A stretch of 64,000 bases of DNA from Paulownia fortunei (GCA_019321725.1 CM033111.1:4774001-4838000), one strand, 5' to 3'. Counted from the stretch's first letter, positions 46,010-59,042 are shown. Notes: generated by a model from the sequence alone, not told the origin. A program made the numbers and translations.

Positions 46010-48598
46010 AAATAATAGCATAGCAAATACCAATATATTCCTACAATAACCATTCTACAAAGTTTTAATTTTAAACCTGAATGAAGATAGCTAACCATAA
46101 TATTTTTAAGTTTCACAAGGAAAGAATCAACATAATACATACTCAAAATTTTGCTTCAGCCAATTACATTTCTTCTTGGGGGGACTTAAGTGATTCGGTC
46201 AATAAATTTTCTCTGAACTTTATGCATCGTATTTTTTTTTATTTTTTATTTTTGCAGAAGAAAGATAAAACCTGTTATACAATTTTCATCAGACATTGAC
46301 TGGCATTGACTAAACACAAAATAATACCAAGTCATTGATGACATCTAGCAAGACTTTAATAACTTAACATGATAACATAGTTCCTAGTCTGTTTCTCAAG
46401 TTGGAATTGGTTTGTTTCATTGACATAGAATGTAGTTTATTATCCAACAGCATCGCATAGTGAAGAAATATAATTATTTTACCTCACCACCAACAGCAAG
46501 TAAACTTCCCTCATTGTTAAAGGTCATAGCTAATTGTTGTCCAACATCTTCCAATTGCTCAAGGACTTTCTCCGATGATCTCAAACTCAAAGTATGCTCA
46601 TCTGTGCTTGTGGTCGAATCCCATTCAAACCATCTACATGGTAAGCCAACAAATGTAAGATTATAACTAAAGCTTCAGCAATAACTCATGTACACAAAAG
46701 TCAATGCAACAGAAATTGTCATGCCAACCAAAAAATTTAGTATTATTTTCACAGATAGTAGTTTTACAACAAAGTAAATTTTGAGAGCATACAGCAATAG
46801 AAAACACTTCAGCTAAACTTTTGGCCATACTTATACTTTTGGGTGACTACATAGTTGGTACGCACACTGAAAGAACTGGTAGCTGGACTCAGGTCCAATA
46901 ATCAGAAATAGTGTGATTTGTGCCACTGATAGAATTTCTAGTGCATCCTTAACTCATGACCCATTCCCACAATTACAGAAATGAAAAAAGAAAAGAAAAA
47001 ACTTATCATGAAACAAAAAAACAATATGTAAGACGTTATTTCACCAGCAGGAAGGAAGTTACAATAAAAACACAATATAAGAGTCTGGTTAGAACTTCAG
47101 AATTTCCCATTTCGATCCAGGTCTAGTAAAGATAAAATCCTAAGCTGAGGCAATAGTGTCACATCAATTAGCATATTAGGGGCCGAACATACCTGCAACT
47201 TTTGGGAAATGAACAAATAAAGCCTTCTCCTCCAGGATGCAATGCAATTCTGTATGGCAAATCACTACCAGTTCCAAGTTTTGCCACCTTATACAGTGAA
47301 AAATCATAACTTTGTAATTGACCCCAAAAGAAAAAAAGAACAACAAAAGCTCATTCAAGCAAATAACTAAAGTAACATTTTAAATCTTTTCACCTGCTTT
47401 TTACCGTCATAAGTTTTAGAGACAAGTGTATAGCATTCTTCTACATCCCAAAGCATACGTATGCTTATCCCCAACACAAAAAAGTAATAGTTGCAGTTAA
47501 CAATAATAGCTATGACCTTGTTTGGGAACACATTCCAAATGGACTAAATGTAGAAGTCCATTTGCAAAAAAATGTTAGGTGTTTGGTAGTTAATATTGAA
47601 TGGACTTTGGAATAAATCACATCGTAGAAGTCCATCTTAGAGAAGTGAGAATTAGTGACTTCTCAAAACCCATTTCTTGCATTTTTATCCTGGAGGTTAC
47701 TAAAAAATGTTTTTTTCAATTTTATTTTCTCTCTTTGTATCTAAATTGCCAATATCAACCTCACTATAATAGTTTGGACAATATTGTTAAATACATGTCA
47801 AATTCACACTTTTGAAATAGTTTACCAAACACAATTTCATATGAAGAATGAACTTTTAGTTCTACAGCACTTTTGAAATGGGTTTTACCAAACATCTTAG
47901 TAATATCAAAGGACTTTTCAAAGAGGACTTAATAAGGACTTTCATTCCTTTACTATTATTAAGATTTACATCAATTGACTACAACCCACCAAACACAAAG
48001 ATTTGCCAGGGTAAGGAAGAAGGGGGAATATCATGCCCGAGTTTTCTTAACAAAGCGTTGCTCTAAAATTTCTACGCTGAAAATTTTAGAGCACTCTCAT
48101 AGAACAATAGCTCCAGTCTTCATCTCCTTCGATCAGATAAAAAACCATAACCATACATTTTCCCCAAATCACAAATAATCTCAAAGCTAGAGTACAATTA
48201 AATTAAAACAAATTGAACAAACGATAAATTAATCATATTCACAGATATATAAAATACAGATTCATACATACGCACACATATATAAATATGCGTGTAAAAT
48301 AAAAGCATGTGCGTGCGTGTGAATCACTTATAGTAAAGCTCACAGGCTGATCGGAGAGGGAATTCGATTCGAAATCAAAGGTCGAGAGGAGGAGAGCGTT
48401 CGGTATTCCGCTGTGGCCTTCTCCTCCACCTCCGGCGAGGACGACGTGGCGATTCATAGTGTAGGAAGCGGGAGTTTCCGATTCTGCGGCGCTATCTTCT
48501 TTCACGGGGGCGGCGGGTGGAACCCACGCTGCGCCGTAGAGTGGGACGCCGTACTTCTGGCAGATTAATTCTTCTTCGTTTTTGTCGCCCTTCCCCAT
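42548..48598 (-). CDS. STL2P: SEC12-like WD40 protein with C-terminal membrane anchor
   Basis: Ten exons: 48598-48344, 47287-47193, 46633-46483, 44879-44788, 44676-44580, 44239-44164, 44079-43959, 43709 (or 43707)-43594, 43514-43447, 42639-42548. Exon 8 joins in frame only from 43707, giving 386 residues, near the usual length of about 390. The N-terminus (EEELICQKYGVPLYGAAWVP) and the glycine loop GGGGEGHSGIPN (residues 56-67) are hallmarks of SEC12-type proteins. WD/Kelch-like blade segments follow (NNEGSLLAVGGEDGKLRVFK; SSDGKFLASVGSGPGRIWN; SPDGKLLA; KAHLGLVTALAFSLDS; ASLDSSARVTLI), and the end is one transmembrane helix (SLWIILFIILLAIAVYYARS). SEC12 proteins sit in the ER membrane with the propeller in the cytosol and act as exchange factor for SAR1 in COPII budding; STL2P is the SEC12-like paralogue. 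The gene is convergent with the TTM-like gene. Odd point: the exon-8 acceptor/frame problem, described in the findings. Confidence 0.9.
44880..46482 (-). other. intron 3 of the SEC12-like gene
   Basis: 1.6-kb intron between the WD blade ending LLAVGGE and the exon starting DGKLRVFK. It holds a (GAT)n microsatellite at 45976-46009 and otherwise nothing recognisable. Confidence 0.6.
45976..46009. repeat. (GAT)n microsatellite
   Basis: About eleven GAT units within intron 3 of the SEC12-like gene. Confidence 0.9.
47514..48001. mobile_element. possible hAT-type MITE in intron 1 of the SEC12-like gene
   Basis: The left edge CCTTGTTTGGGAAC and the right edge, which reads CTTTGTGTTTGGTGGG on the opposite strand, form short inverted termini of the TGTTTGG type common in plant hAT MITEs. 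Inside, imperfect inverted pieces such as GGACTT/AAGTCC recur. About 490 bases, no coding capacity. No clean target duplication was found. Confidence 0.4.
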
Positions 48599-50980
48599 TC
48601 TCTCTCTCCCAGTGGGTTTGGGCTTGTGATCTGGGTGCACTGAAACTGAATGCTAATTTATAAGGTAAATGGCAATTCACCCCAAAGCAATTTAAAAATA
48701 TTTTAAATAGGGTAGATTGGGGGTTGAAAAAAAAATTATTACTCCATGCCTAATTTGAATCGATGTTAAAAATATTGTTCGAGTCCAATCGTTTGGTTAA
48801 ATATAATGATTCATACTTGAACATGATAAGATTTGAAAAGAGATCAAACAATTAGTAAATAAATAATAAATTATATAAAAATTTAAATTATTGAATAAAT
48901 TCATTTAAATTTAATTTAATTAATAATTAAATCAAATTTAATTATAATTTTTAAAATTAATAAAAATTTAAATAACAAGAATAACGTGTTCAGTTCGGTT
49001 GGTTTAATTTACAACGACATAACAATTTTTTTAACTAAAGGTATTAACTACTAATCCAATTGTAATTTTTCTAATTTAATAGAAGACACAGTTGGACTAA
49101 ATAATCTTGAGTCAGTAGATTAGGATAAATCAAATGGTATATATATATATATATATTTAGATATACAAGCACAAAAACTTGTATGTCGTAAATACATACA
49201 TGCATATGTGTTTTAGCCAAAAAAAAATGTTAAAGGTCCGATGAAGGGCTTTGTACGAACTACGAAGCAGAAGACTTTAAAAAATCTATAATTCGCAATT
49301 CAAATTATTAAAAAAATGAAAAAGAAAATAAATGAGGCAGCTCTCGTGCACAATCAAATAATCAAAGGAATTTCTTCTATCTCGAAGTGGAGAACTTCGG
49401 CCATGCATGCGCGCAAATTAGTGCTGCTGAAATTTCCACCAATAAGAATTGTGAAATCCCCAAAGTCCAATTCCTTAAGAGGAGGAAATTGAGTATGTGA
49501 TGTGGCTCGACATCCTTAAGCCAATCAAAATTTAAGAGAAAACACATACCACCAATTAAGTTAAAGATCTTGCACCTCAAGTTATCATTATTAATTTTTT
49601 ATACTTACAATTAAATTTTGGAGTGAATATTTACCCTCAAAAATATTCATCGGGTAAAGTCGGCTGCATAATATCTATATTATACACACATGTGGATCGA
49701 TAATTCGATATGTGACTTAGAGTAACAACATACCTTTAAGGAAGATTAAACTTTCAACATTTATGTTGATATCCAAATATTATCCATTGTGCAACTTACC
49801 GTGAGACAAAGTTATTTTGATTAGAGCTGTAAGTTATGATATTGGAGTAAGAAGGAAAAAGCAATCAAACAGGCTTGTCATATTGATGCATTCAACTTTG
49901 GAAAATAACACATGAAATTTTGGTAAATAGTTCTTTCAGTTAGTTTAACTACTAGTCAAGGACTGATATAAGGGTAGAACGACACTTTTGCCTTTTATCT
50001 CTCAAATGCTAATTGAATTTTAATTTTTTTTAATATAAATATTTATACATTTCATTACTGGAATACCACTTCTATTCGTATCTATAAGTCGAGTGTCTAA
50101 TATTTACCATAGATTAAAATTAATAACATCACCAGTTCCTGCAAAATCTCATCACACGTATTCGGCAAATTTCATTATACTAACATCTACTATAATATTC
50201 CAAAATATTTAACTAGACAATAGTTTTCCAAATGGACGGGGTTATGAACAAGTAGGAAGTTAGGTTGTAGTTGTATGATAAAATTTTATACAACGCAGAG
50301 GGTTTTTGCTTGAATTTTTAGGGTGATAAAATTTTATTTCATCTATACAAATATATTACAAAGATACCCTTTCAATTATATAAACATCATAAATGAATCA
50401 CTCAAATATATAAACATTTTCAAAACATCCAAGGGCATAATGATTATTTAATAACTTAATAATTTGATCATTTTTTTTAATTTTAGCCGAGCAAAATTTA
50501 TGAATTTTGGTTGGATTTTTTTAACGATACAAACTTAGAGAAAAAGTTTTTGTAATTATGAAAGATGAAGCAGAGTTGTTGGAAATTTGGCTATTTTAGA
50601 AAGGATGCAAGTGTAATTACTCAAATATAAATGTCAAATGAAAAAAAAAACTAAAGCCTTGATAAGGGTAAATATGTTATTGCATCCCAATTTTAATCAG
50701 TGACTAATGATCAATTTAATAAAAGGGGTTATGTATTTACCAAAATCTCATATTTCAGAAGGTTAATAGCTCAAATGTTGTGGATGAAAAAAGCCCAACC
50801 AAATACTTAGGCTTGATTCATGGAATTCTTAGGCGGGCATGAAGATTAATTTTTATGTATGCGTCCATATACTATATATATATATATACACATACATGCA
50901 TACGTACTAATATATGCACAGACAATATAAATACATAAGTATTAATGCGGTATCACTTTTTTTTTGTCACTTCAAACTGG

Positions 50981-52289
50981 ATAACAATTGAAAGTTGGGC
51001 TGTTGTCTGAAATACAATAAATCGGTAGGGGTGTCGGGTTGTTCCAACGAAAATCTTATGACGCTCAATTCAGAATCAGAGAAAATTCAAAAAATATATT
51101 TGAAAGTGATTAATAACAAAATGAATTGGTTACCTTGTTCAAATGACCGAAAAATTATTTATAATGATTTTCGATGGGTTCAATCCTACCAAACCCATTA
51201 GGTTTTTCCCAATTTCATTGTGCTATTTGAAATTGGGTCTTTTTGAGTTAAGCTTTCTTTTGTTGGGCCTAAGTTATACATCAGGCAGCTCGAGCTGCCA
51301 CCGCCACCATCATACTTGAGCTAGTCGACAACATATCATGGAGCCCAGCAGAGTTCGTCGCTTGAGCTGCCACTACCACCATTATGCTCGAATTGGCCGA
51401 TAACAAATCATGAGCCCAGCTCGAGCATGGGAGACTGACGACGACAGATAATGAAGCCTAGCGAAGTTCGTCATTGGCGACACAAAGGACACTCCCACCT
51501 CACCACCTGAAGGAATACCAGTTGAGAGTAGGAAAATTCCAAGTGAAATCAGTCTTTTCTCACCCCGCATGTTAGATTGATTATTTGGTTGGCCCTAAAT
51601 CTTTGAAGATTTATAGCTTTTTTTTAACTCACCCTCAACGTGTTTGATTGATGAAATGCTAAAGAGAAACACTTAGTCAAAACAAAAGAAGAGAAGAAGA
51701 GAAACAAAATAAGTGGAGAAGAGTAAGTTTAAGACTCACTTTAAGAACCCATTTGAAAAGAAGCTCTAAAAAAATTATAATTGGGTCTTGATAATAGGGG
51801 GACTCCAAATTTGTTAAATATGAACCACACTTCAATCCTACAATACTTAATGAGAAGATTTAAAGCTCAATTCGACATAACTCAAGCCCAATTACGTAGG
51901 ACATCATCTAATTCGATTAGAAATGCGATATTCTTAATCAACTCTCGCCAATGAATCTTAATCAAGAGTGAAGGCTTATGATGGTATATAACTTAGGCTC
52001 AACACAAGAAAATTTAACTAAGGAAGACTCAATTTCAAAGAGTGCAATGAAATTGGAAAAAACCTAATGGTCTGGTGGGCTTGAGCCTATCGGGAATTAT
52101 TATAAATAATTTTTCGTCCATTTGAACAAGATAGACAATTCATTTTGTTAATAAATACTTTTAAATATATTTTTTGAATTCTTTTTGATTCTGACTTGAA
52201 TATAGAAAGATTTTTGTAGGGACAATTCAACACCCTAACGACTTATTGTGTTGTAAGTACAAGCCCAATTCTCAATCATTATCGAGCTT
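50981..52289. mobile_element. long-terminal-inverted-repeat (fold-back or MULE-like) element
   Basis: The left arm (about 50981-51282) and right arm (about 51980-52289) are inverted copies of roughly 300 bases, by eye about 75-80 percent alike. ATTCAAAAAATATATTTGAA near 51086 matches the inverse of 52160-52185; ATGAATTG...CTTGTTCAAATG and GGGCCTAAGTTATA also have inverse counterparts. The 700-base centre has GC-richer tandem units (51292-51475) and no transposase frame. Very long inverted repeats without coding capacity suit a non-autonomous Mutator-like or fold-back element; the family is not certain. Confidence 0.7.
51292..51475. repeat. three imperfect tandem units inside the fold-back element
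   Basis: Units starting at 51292 (GAGCTGCCACCGCCACCAT), 51364 (GAGCTGCCACTACCACCAT) and a more diverged third near 51421. Shared pieces are a GACAACATATCATGGAGCCC-like core and AGAGTTCGTCG/CGAAGTTCGTC. The first period is 72 bases. Confidence 0.65.
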
Positions 52290-53575
52290 GTAGTGAAAGA
52301 AAAGGAATGATACTTTATAATGCACACACACTAGTTCATCATAACATTTTGTACAACCATCAAACTATTGCAAAAACGTCTTAGAATTGGCAATTATTAA
52401 TTCGTAATCCCATCCATTGTTGAAATTGTGAGTGTGCAAATTTTAACAAACAAAAACATTATTATATCATTTATTCAATTTCTCTTTTATTTATATCATT
52501 ACACTCAACAAACAATGACATCTTGCTGAAAGAATTTTTTCCTTTTTGAAGGCAATTCATCATATTAAATCTATATGCGAAACAAAAGACTACTAATTGA
52601 GAATTTAATGTATAATCTTTTGAAAAATTACCGACTTCTAGGATGGTCATAAATTACAAAAAATTGCTCGAATTGTACCAACTGTATTTCACCATTATCT
52701 ATGATAAAAATTATAATTTAAAATTTTAAACAAAAATTGTAAATAGTATGTGGAGGTTTGAAAACTTACAAAATCGCAATGTAATTGCACTGTCCTTGTA
52801 TAAGTTAAAGTATGTATTAAGCTTATGACTTATTATTTAATATTATCAATTGTTCAATAAATCATTGATCAATTTCAATCAAAGTCCAAACTTTAGCTCG
52901 CAATACTCAATAATCTTTGTATATTAATTATTATTTCTATCTTATTTTATTTATGTAATACAATTTGCAATAAATATTGTAGGTTTTGTAATTTTAAAAA
53001 TTTAGTCTTTGTATTTTTATTATGAAGACATTTCATTGTTATTGTTCAAATATTTTTTCATGTCAATTTAAAATTTTATTAATATCTTAAAAAATATTTT
53101 TGTTCAATTACATAAATTTATTTTTTTTTGATTAAAATCGTCAAACTACCGACGATCGCCTGCTGCCAAAATTTGAAATAAAGAGTTAGTAAAATCGTAT
53201 GTGACAATTCGTTCTAAATCGCGCTTAGATCATCCTACCTAATGCATAAAAAATTATGTACTTAAAGTATAGATATAGTGAATAATAATATAATGTAATA
53301 GAGTATGTAATAAAAATTATATCCGCTAAACTTTACAGTACTTAGCGTGAGGAGTACAAGGTTATATTGCTTTTAGTATACTAGAATACGGGGAACACAG
53401 CCTAATAAATCATTTCCCACCCTTTTACCGAAAGCAGATGTATGTTTCTACAATTCTACATCTGGATTTCCATCCAGAAAAGATTACACAGAAATGTTCA
53501 ACTGGAACTTTTCATCGAAAAATGTCATTTTGGGACAAAAAAGAGAAGAAAAAGTACTGCCTGTCAGGCCTCTCA

Positions 53576-56500
53576 TCACATGCAGTTAGATGATTGTCTC
53601 TTGATTGTTGCCAAAAGGGAAGCCACTGCTTCACCAACTGTCAAGAATAGACAATCAGGTCTTGCCAACTCTTTGGCATCGTCGGCTCGTTGCAACTTTT
53701 CTATCACCTCACCAAGTGGGTTCACCAGCACAAGCTGTGAAGTTGAAATAATACCAGAGATTAGGCTGTAAGTGCCAAGCCAAAAAAGCATTGGGAATTT
53801 ACCAGGATTTTTTATGTGTTATGGACTTGCCTCCAAAATCTTTTTGTCCAGTGCCATCCTCAAATCTTTGAAGAATGCGACTCCATTTGTGTCAATTGCA
53901 CTAACAGCTGAAAGGATTATTGGGAAACTTTTTAACTTACAGATATGTCGGTTGACTTCTATATTTGTCTGCATATATTTAGTAGTATTATGCAGGAAAC
54001 GAATTGAAATGAAACTAAGATCATGTAGAGATTCATGACATCAACTTTTTGCTGTCTGAATTACCAAAAAGAACAGAAATTTTACATTATTAGTCATTTT
54101 CTCTTTGCTTTTCAATGACCTACCTGACAAATCAAGTATCACAAACTTAAGTCCAGACTGTTTTTTGGCATCGTCTGATTCATATTCTTCCACCCATCTC
54201 ATAATCCTGACAAAAATCAAACAAATGAAGCTCATATAAGACAGGAAAATGAGGAAACAAATCAAAAGTAATACAAAAGAGAATTTGTCGATATGTTCAT
54301 CAAAGCGTGGAGGCAGCAGCCAACCTTTCCTTCAGATAGGTGGTATTGGCAAAGTTAATTGGAGCTTCAATGCTCAAAATTAGGAAGCCAGGGACACTAG
54401 TAGCTTGTTTGTAATGATGAAGATCACGATAAATATCTGTACCAGGTATATTTCCCAACATCACAGTTTTCGGCCTTGTGATTTGCAGGAGGATCTTGAA
54501 AATAGATATCCCCAACTGAGCATTATCATGAGTATTAGATATGTCAACATAATAACTAAAACCAAACAACTATGGTTTTTCGATAATGATCATGAAGAGC
54601 AAAGAGTTTACCGCAATGGCAAGGCCATCCTGAACAGAGATAAAGAGGACTCCCAAGAATGCACATAGCATCACGATAAAGTCAAATTTGTCGATCTTCC
54701 AAATTTCACAGGCAGCAGGGACATCGATAAGGCCAACGACTGCAGTGACTATGATTGCGCCCAACACGACGTTTGGTGTGTACTGAAAGAGTGGCATGAG
54801 GAAGAGTAGTGTCACCATAACCGTGACCGCCATTATTATGTTGGAAGCTGCAGTTTTGCACCCTGCATTGTGATTCACAGCTGACCTTGAAAAAGCACCT
54901 GTATCCATTCGTTTCAATCAAACCAATACGCCTATGATAATATAATCATGATTAAAAGCTGCATTTTTGGGGGGTGGGGGGAGGTGGGATGCACCTGTTG
55001 TAACATAGCAAGAAGTGGATGAGCCAACTATATTCATTAGCCCAATTGCAATCATCTCCTTATTTCCATCCACCTGATAGTTCTTCAATGCAGCAAAAGT
55101 CCTTCCAACCGCAATTCCTTCCTGTTCCACAAAATCTTCATTTAAATGAATGTAAAGCAAGTATCATTTACATTTGGGAGTTTTAATGCAACTCTCTTCA
55201 CCCCAATGAGATGCTCCCCATGATATGTTTAACATGATTTTTCGAAGCAACGTAGCTTCAAAACTGATTCTTCCATGGATTTGAAGTGCGATGAGATTTC
55301 TAATGAAAATATGATTTCTATTTAGAATCCATATTCTTGAAAGGAAAATATCCAGGTAGAAGAGTTGCTTACAGTGAGTGAAATGATGCCCGTCACCAGC
55401 CCCGTTTTCATTACTAGTCCTAAGTAGCTTCCATGAAAATGCAACATGTTCCATGATGGAGGATTTAATCCTTTTTGTAGTTGCCCAATCTGAATTGAGA
55501 AAACAAAACATTAGTAGAATTGAAAGTGGATGCACCTTAAAAGGTGTGCAAGAACAGAAAACTTACAACACTGATGCCATGATTTTGAGCTTTGAATGCA
55601 AAAACCAGCAGAGTTGAGAGGATTACGGAGACTAAAGGGGCGCCAGCTGATACCCAAAATAGCTTTGGTTTCCTAATGCTCTGCATAGCCATACATGACA
55701 TCAAACTACTGTGATCAAAATCCCATCTTTGTATAAATTTCCAATTCTAAGAAAAAGGGTTTAATTTTTTAATATCAAATTTTGGTTAAAGGGCATGAAA
55801 CTTGGCTGATATATTTTCAAAGTATATGAACCACAAATTCTATGCTTGAACTCCATCATCATTGTCAATTGCAGTAAGCGTTTTTTTTTTCTGGGGGGAA
55901 GGCTTGCAAATTAATTTTAAGAAATAAAATTTTACAGGAAAAAAGGGATGAAACGTAAAATGTATGATTCCATTTCATTTTTCTGCATAAACGCAGTAAG
56001 CATAAATGAATTATTTTCACTTGGTAACTAAGATAATAAATAATATGTTTTTTTATTACCACTTAACCCTACTAAAAAAGATCTATTAAGACTTCCCAAT
56101 CGAGTGACATTTTTTTAAAATTAAATTATGATAAATACCCACCTAAACGATGGATCTTACTTTAAATGAAAGAAATCCACAATTTTTTTCTTGCAAGAAG
56201 CAGTGGATCTTACTTTAAATAAAAAAAAAATCATCTCTTTCAAGATGCTTCATGCAATAATCGTTCTTATGTTTTTCTGTAATCTCTCTAAATTAATTAA
56301 TTAATTTAACTCAATTTTAGAGAAAATTTCTGGGATAGTTTCCAGTTAATTATCTGTTGGCAAGAAAAATGTAATCTGCAGTGAAAAAAAAAAGAAGAAT
56401 TAATCACCGTATGGAAAAACAATTACATACAATATGTCTTGCCAAAAGAAGTAAGACCAGGAAGCAAAAGCCCATCAGTATCGTTTGCCATGACCACTGT

Positions 56501-58526
56501 AATAAAAAGAATAAATAAATAAAAGTTAAAATAGTAAAAATTTACTTATCCACAGAAAAATACAAATGAAAATGAAATTGAATACATTTGCAGACAATGA
56601 TAACGTGAGCATGTGCATAATTGTCATGATATGCTTTTATTTGTTCTGCTTCTTTTTGTTTTCTTGGCAAAACACAACAATTCTACTTTTACATGAGTGG
56701 ACAAACTGAACATATGTCAATTGGTCATACTATTATTGTCTACACACATTTTTTGAAATATTCCTGTTTCTTTGGTCATAGCGAAGATCAAATCTACAGA
56801 ATATATGTTATTTTGGAGTGAGAGTTGTATATAACATATTTTGTATAATTAACATTCTTAAAGAGAAGATATAACTCAAATGGTAAAAGGGTTTTAAGGT
56901 GGTCGACCTCTCATTCTTTCTTACAAACAAAAAGAAAATGAATACAGACTTTAAAAGATATGCTTTTTGTTGCAAAGTTAAAAGGATCCTACAAAGGATT
57001 TGTTGGAGGAATGTTTGTCAAAATTTTTTGGATGTGACTCAGAAAGAGTTTGATAGACTAGATCCAACTCATCCGGAATTTGACACTCGATATTTGGACT
57101 CGTTTTATTCTTTTTATAATTTTAAAAATATTTTAAAATATAATTTTTAAAAAATAATATCATTAAAACTCTCTAAATTTAAAAAAAATATATTGTTATA
57201 ACTTAATTATCTACAAACTCATATGTGCGTTTTAGTTTTTAAGAAATTAAAAAATTCAAAAGTTTATTGCTTTTATGTATATTAAAACTATTTAATAATT
57301 TGACATTATTATTTTAATTTATGAGAAAATTATTCTTATGTTTTATATGTTAGATATAATATACACATATTTTTTCATATATTTATAAATATACATCACA
57401 TAAATACATACATAATAAATAAAAAATAATATATAGAATACTTTAATAGATTGGTTTTGGGTCCAAAATTTAAAACCTTGCATAAAATTCATCCTATTTG
57501 GGGTGGTTCTGATTTGATCGGATGATTATTTTCCCTAGACTAATACAATCACTTGTTACAACACTCGATTCAAGTGGGACAAAAAAAAAAAAAAATGGAA
57601 GAGAAAAAGGGTTTTGGCAAAACATGGGCCTTATTTATGAGACCAAAAATGCAATTGACACCGTATATGCAGCTGAGTTGTAGTAAATAAAGAGGTGAAG
57701 TAACCTCATGTGTGTTGTGGAAGACAGAACTCAAAACAGGAACTATGCCTATTTTTTTGGTGAAGTGCTGGATGCCAAGAAGGCTCTTAAGTTGCTGAAG
57801 AGAGACAATGATAGCAGCACCAGCCATGAACCCAATAAGGGTTGCTTTGGAAAGAAAGTCAATAATCAATCCAAGCCTAGAAAAGAAAAAAAAAACAATA
57901 TATAATAATTATGTCAGGTACTATTTATGAGGGCTGTTTTGTTTCTTCCAAAAACATTCAAGAAAATGAGGAGAAAAAGCCATTAATGAGGGAGAAATAA
58001 ACCTTAAGAAGCCCAAAGAAGCTTGAAAGAGGCCAGCAAAGAAAGTTGAAGAAAATGCCAGTTGAAGAAACAAAATGGGGTCTTTCACAGGTGAAACTTC
58101 TTGTCTCAGCATTGATCCCATAATCAGGGAAGCAATGGAAACTGGACCTACTGCAAGATCTCTTGAGCTCCCAAGAACAGCATATATTAGGGGAGGCACA
58201 AAACTTGAATCTGAAATTAATACAAATAAATTAAAACAACTCAGGTATGATGAATTAATTATATACTCAGCTACAACCAACAAAAAATTAATTAAAAAAT
58301 GTGAAACAGGCATCCATCACCTTTTATTTAATGTTGCAAAATTTCTATATAATCCAAAACTTAAAGTAAAAGAGAAAAAGATTACTTACAAAGGCCAACA
58401 ATTGGAGGCAAATTAGCCAGCTTTGCATAACTTATTCCCTGAAGAGATGAACATGCATCATTACACATAAAGTAACAATTTTAAGAATAGTTCTTCAAGA
58501 ATTTAAAGAAAAGCAAAACAAGAGGC

Positions 58527-58558
<32 letters not shown>

Positions 58559-58897
58559 TACTAAATGGACTCATATTTCTTGATGGAAAACCTGAGGAAT
58601 GGCAAGGCTAGCAATGGTGAGACCAGAAACAATATCAGATTTGAGGAGTTTGAGACTATACTTAGGACCCCAGTCCAGTACAGGGAATATGCACTGAGCT
58701 ACAAGTGTTACTTTTGTTTTCCATGACTGGTCCTTGAACTGGCGGAGAGGATCATCAGGGAAGAACGTTTCTTTGAGGCGTGTCTTCAGTTTCTGAAATG
58801 TGCTCCGGCGAGGCGGCGGCTCCACCCGGTGCACCTCCGTCTCCATGGGTATCTCCACCGTGTAAGAGCTAGTGAAATTGCTGGCATTTGGTTCCAT
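53576..58897 (-). CDS. SULTR3;3: sulfate transporter, SULTR3;3-type
   Basis: Thirteen exons: 58897-58592, 58438-58390, 58210-58003, 57876-57705, 56496-56431, 55680-55567, 55489-55373, 55121-54995, 54898-54612, 54515-54325, 54206-54124, 53907-53831, 53734-53576. All phases join, giving 651 residues (family about 630-660). After a cytosolic N-terminus (KLKTRLKETFFPDDPLRQF) comes the SLC26/SulP membrane domain: SLAIPQGISYAKLANLPPIV (97-116), the SulP signature YAVLGSSRDLAVGPVSIASL (128-147), KATLIGFMAGAAIIVSLQQL, EGIAVGRTFAALKNY and further hydrophobic helices to about residue 500. A C-terminal STAS domain (about 515-640) contains SAIDTNGV (D579-T580). Residue choices throughout (NPPSWNMLHFHG, IYRDLHHYK, LVNPLGEVIEKLQRAD) match group-3 member SULTR3;3 best. 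Group 3 transporters act at the plastid envelope or plasma membrane and affect sulfate and, in some members, phosphate distribution; the substrate here is inferred. Intron 12 uses a GC donor. Confidence 0.93.
56497..57704 (-). other. intron 4 of the sulfate transporter
   Basis: A 1.2-kb AT-rich intron between THE (exon 4) and WSWQT (exon 5), a junction inside a conserved motif. A plus-strand open stretch at 56899-57150 has no motif and is treated as chance. Confidence 0.6.
58532..58559. repeat. (AT)n microsatellite in sulfate transporter intron 1
   Basis: About fourteen AT units, roughly 30 bases from the exon-1 donor on the minus strand. Confidence 0.9.
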
Positions 58898-59033
58898 TTG
58901 GTGGTGATGAGTGTGTGTTTGTGGTGCGTGTCTGTCTTGGTTAAATAATGGTGAGTTGAGGGTGCAGCGGCCCCACGGCAACCGACTTTCAAGAAGACCG
59001 CTACTCTACAAATTAGTACTTGTGCCCACTTGG

Positions 59034-59042
59034 TTATATATA
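59034..59042 (-). promoter_or_regulatory. probable TATA box of the sulfate transporter gene
   Basis: The minus strand reads TATATATAA about 140 bases before the ATG at 58897, implying a leader of around 100 bases. A second TATA-like stretch lies near 59054-59062. Confidence 0.45.

Larger units (their letters stand above)
48599..53575. other. intergenic spacer with a large inverted-repeat element
   Basis: AT-rich spacer upstream of the SEC12-like gene and downstream of the sulfate transporter. It contains a short TA run near 49138-49157 and the 1.3-kb element at about 50981-52289. No exon chain is evident on either strand. Confidence 0.55.

Noticed and set aside
48599..48640. N-terminal extension of the SEC12-like protein
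   Set aside because: It would start at GTG; the first ATG in frame (48598) gives the expected short cytosolic N-terminus.
56899..57150. 83-codon plus-strand open frame within sulfate transporter intron 4
   Set aside because: Antisense to an intron, no motif, AT-rich; treated as chance.
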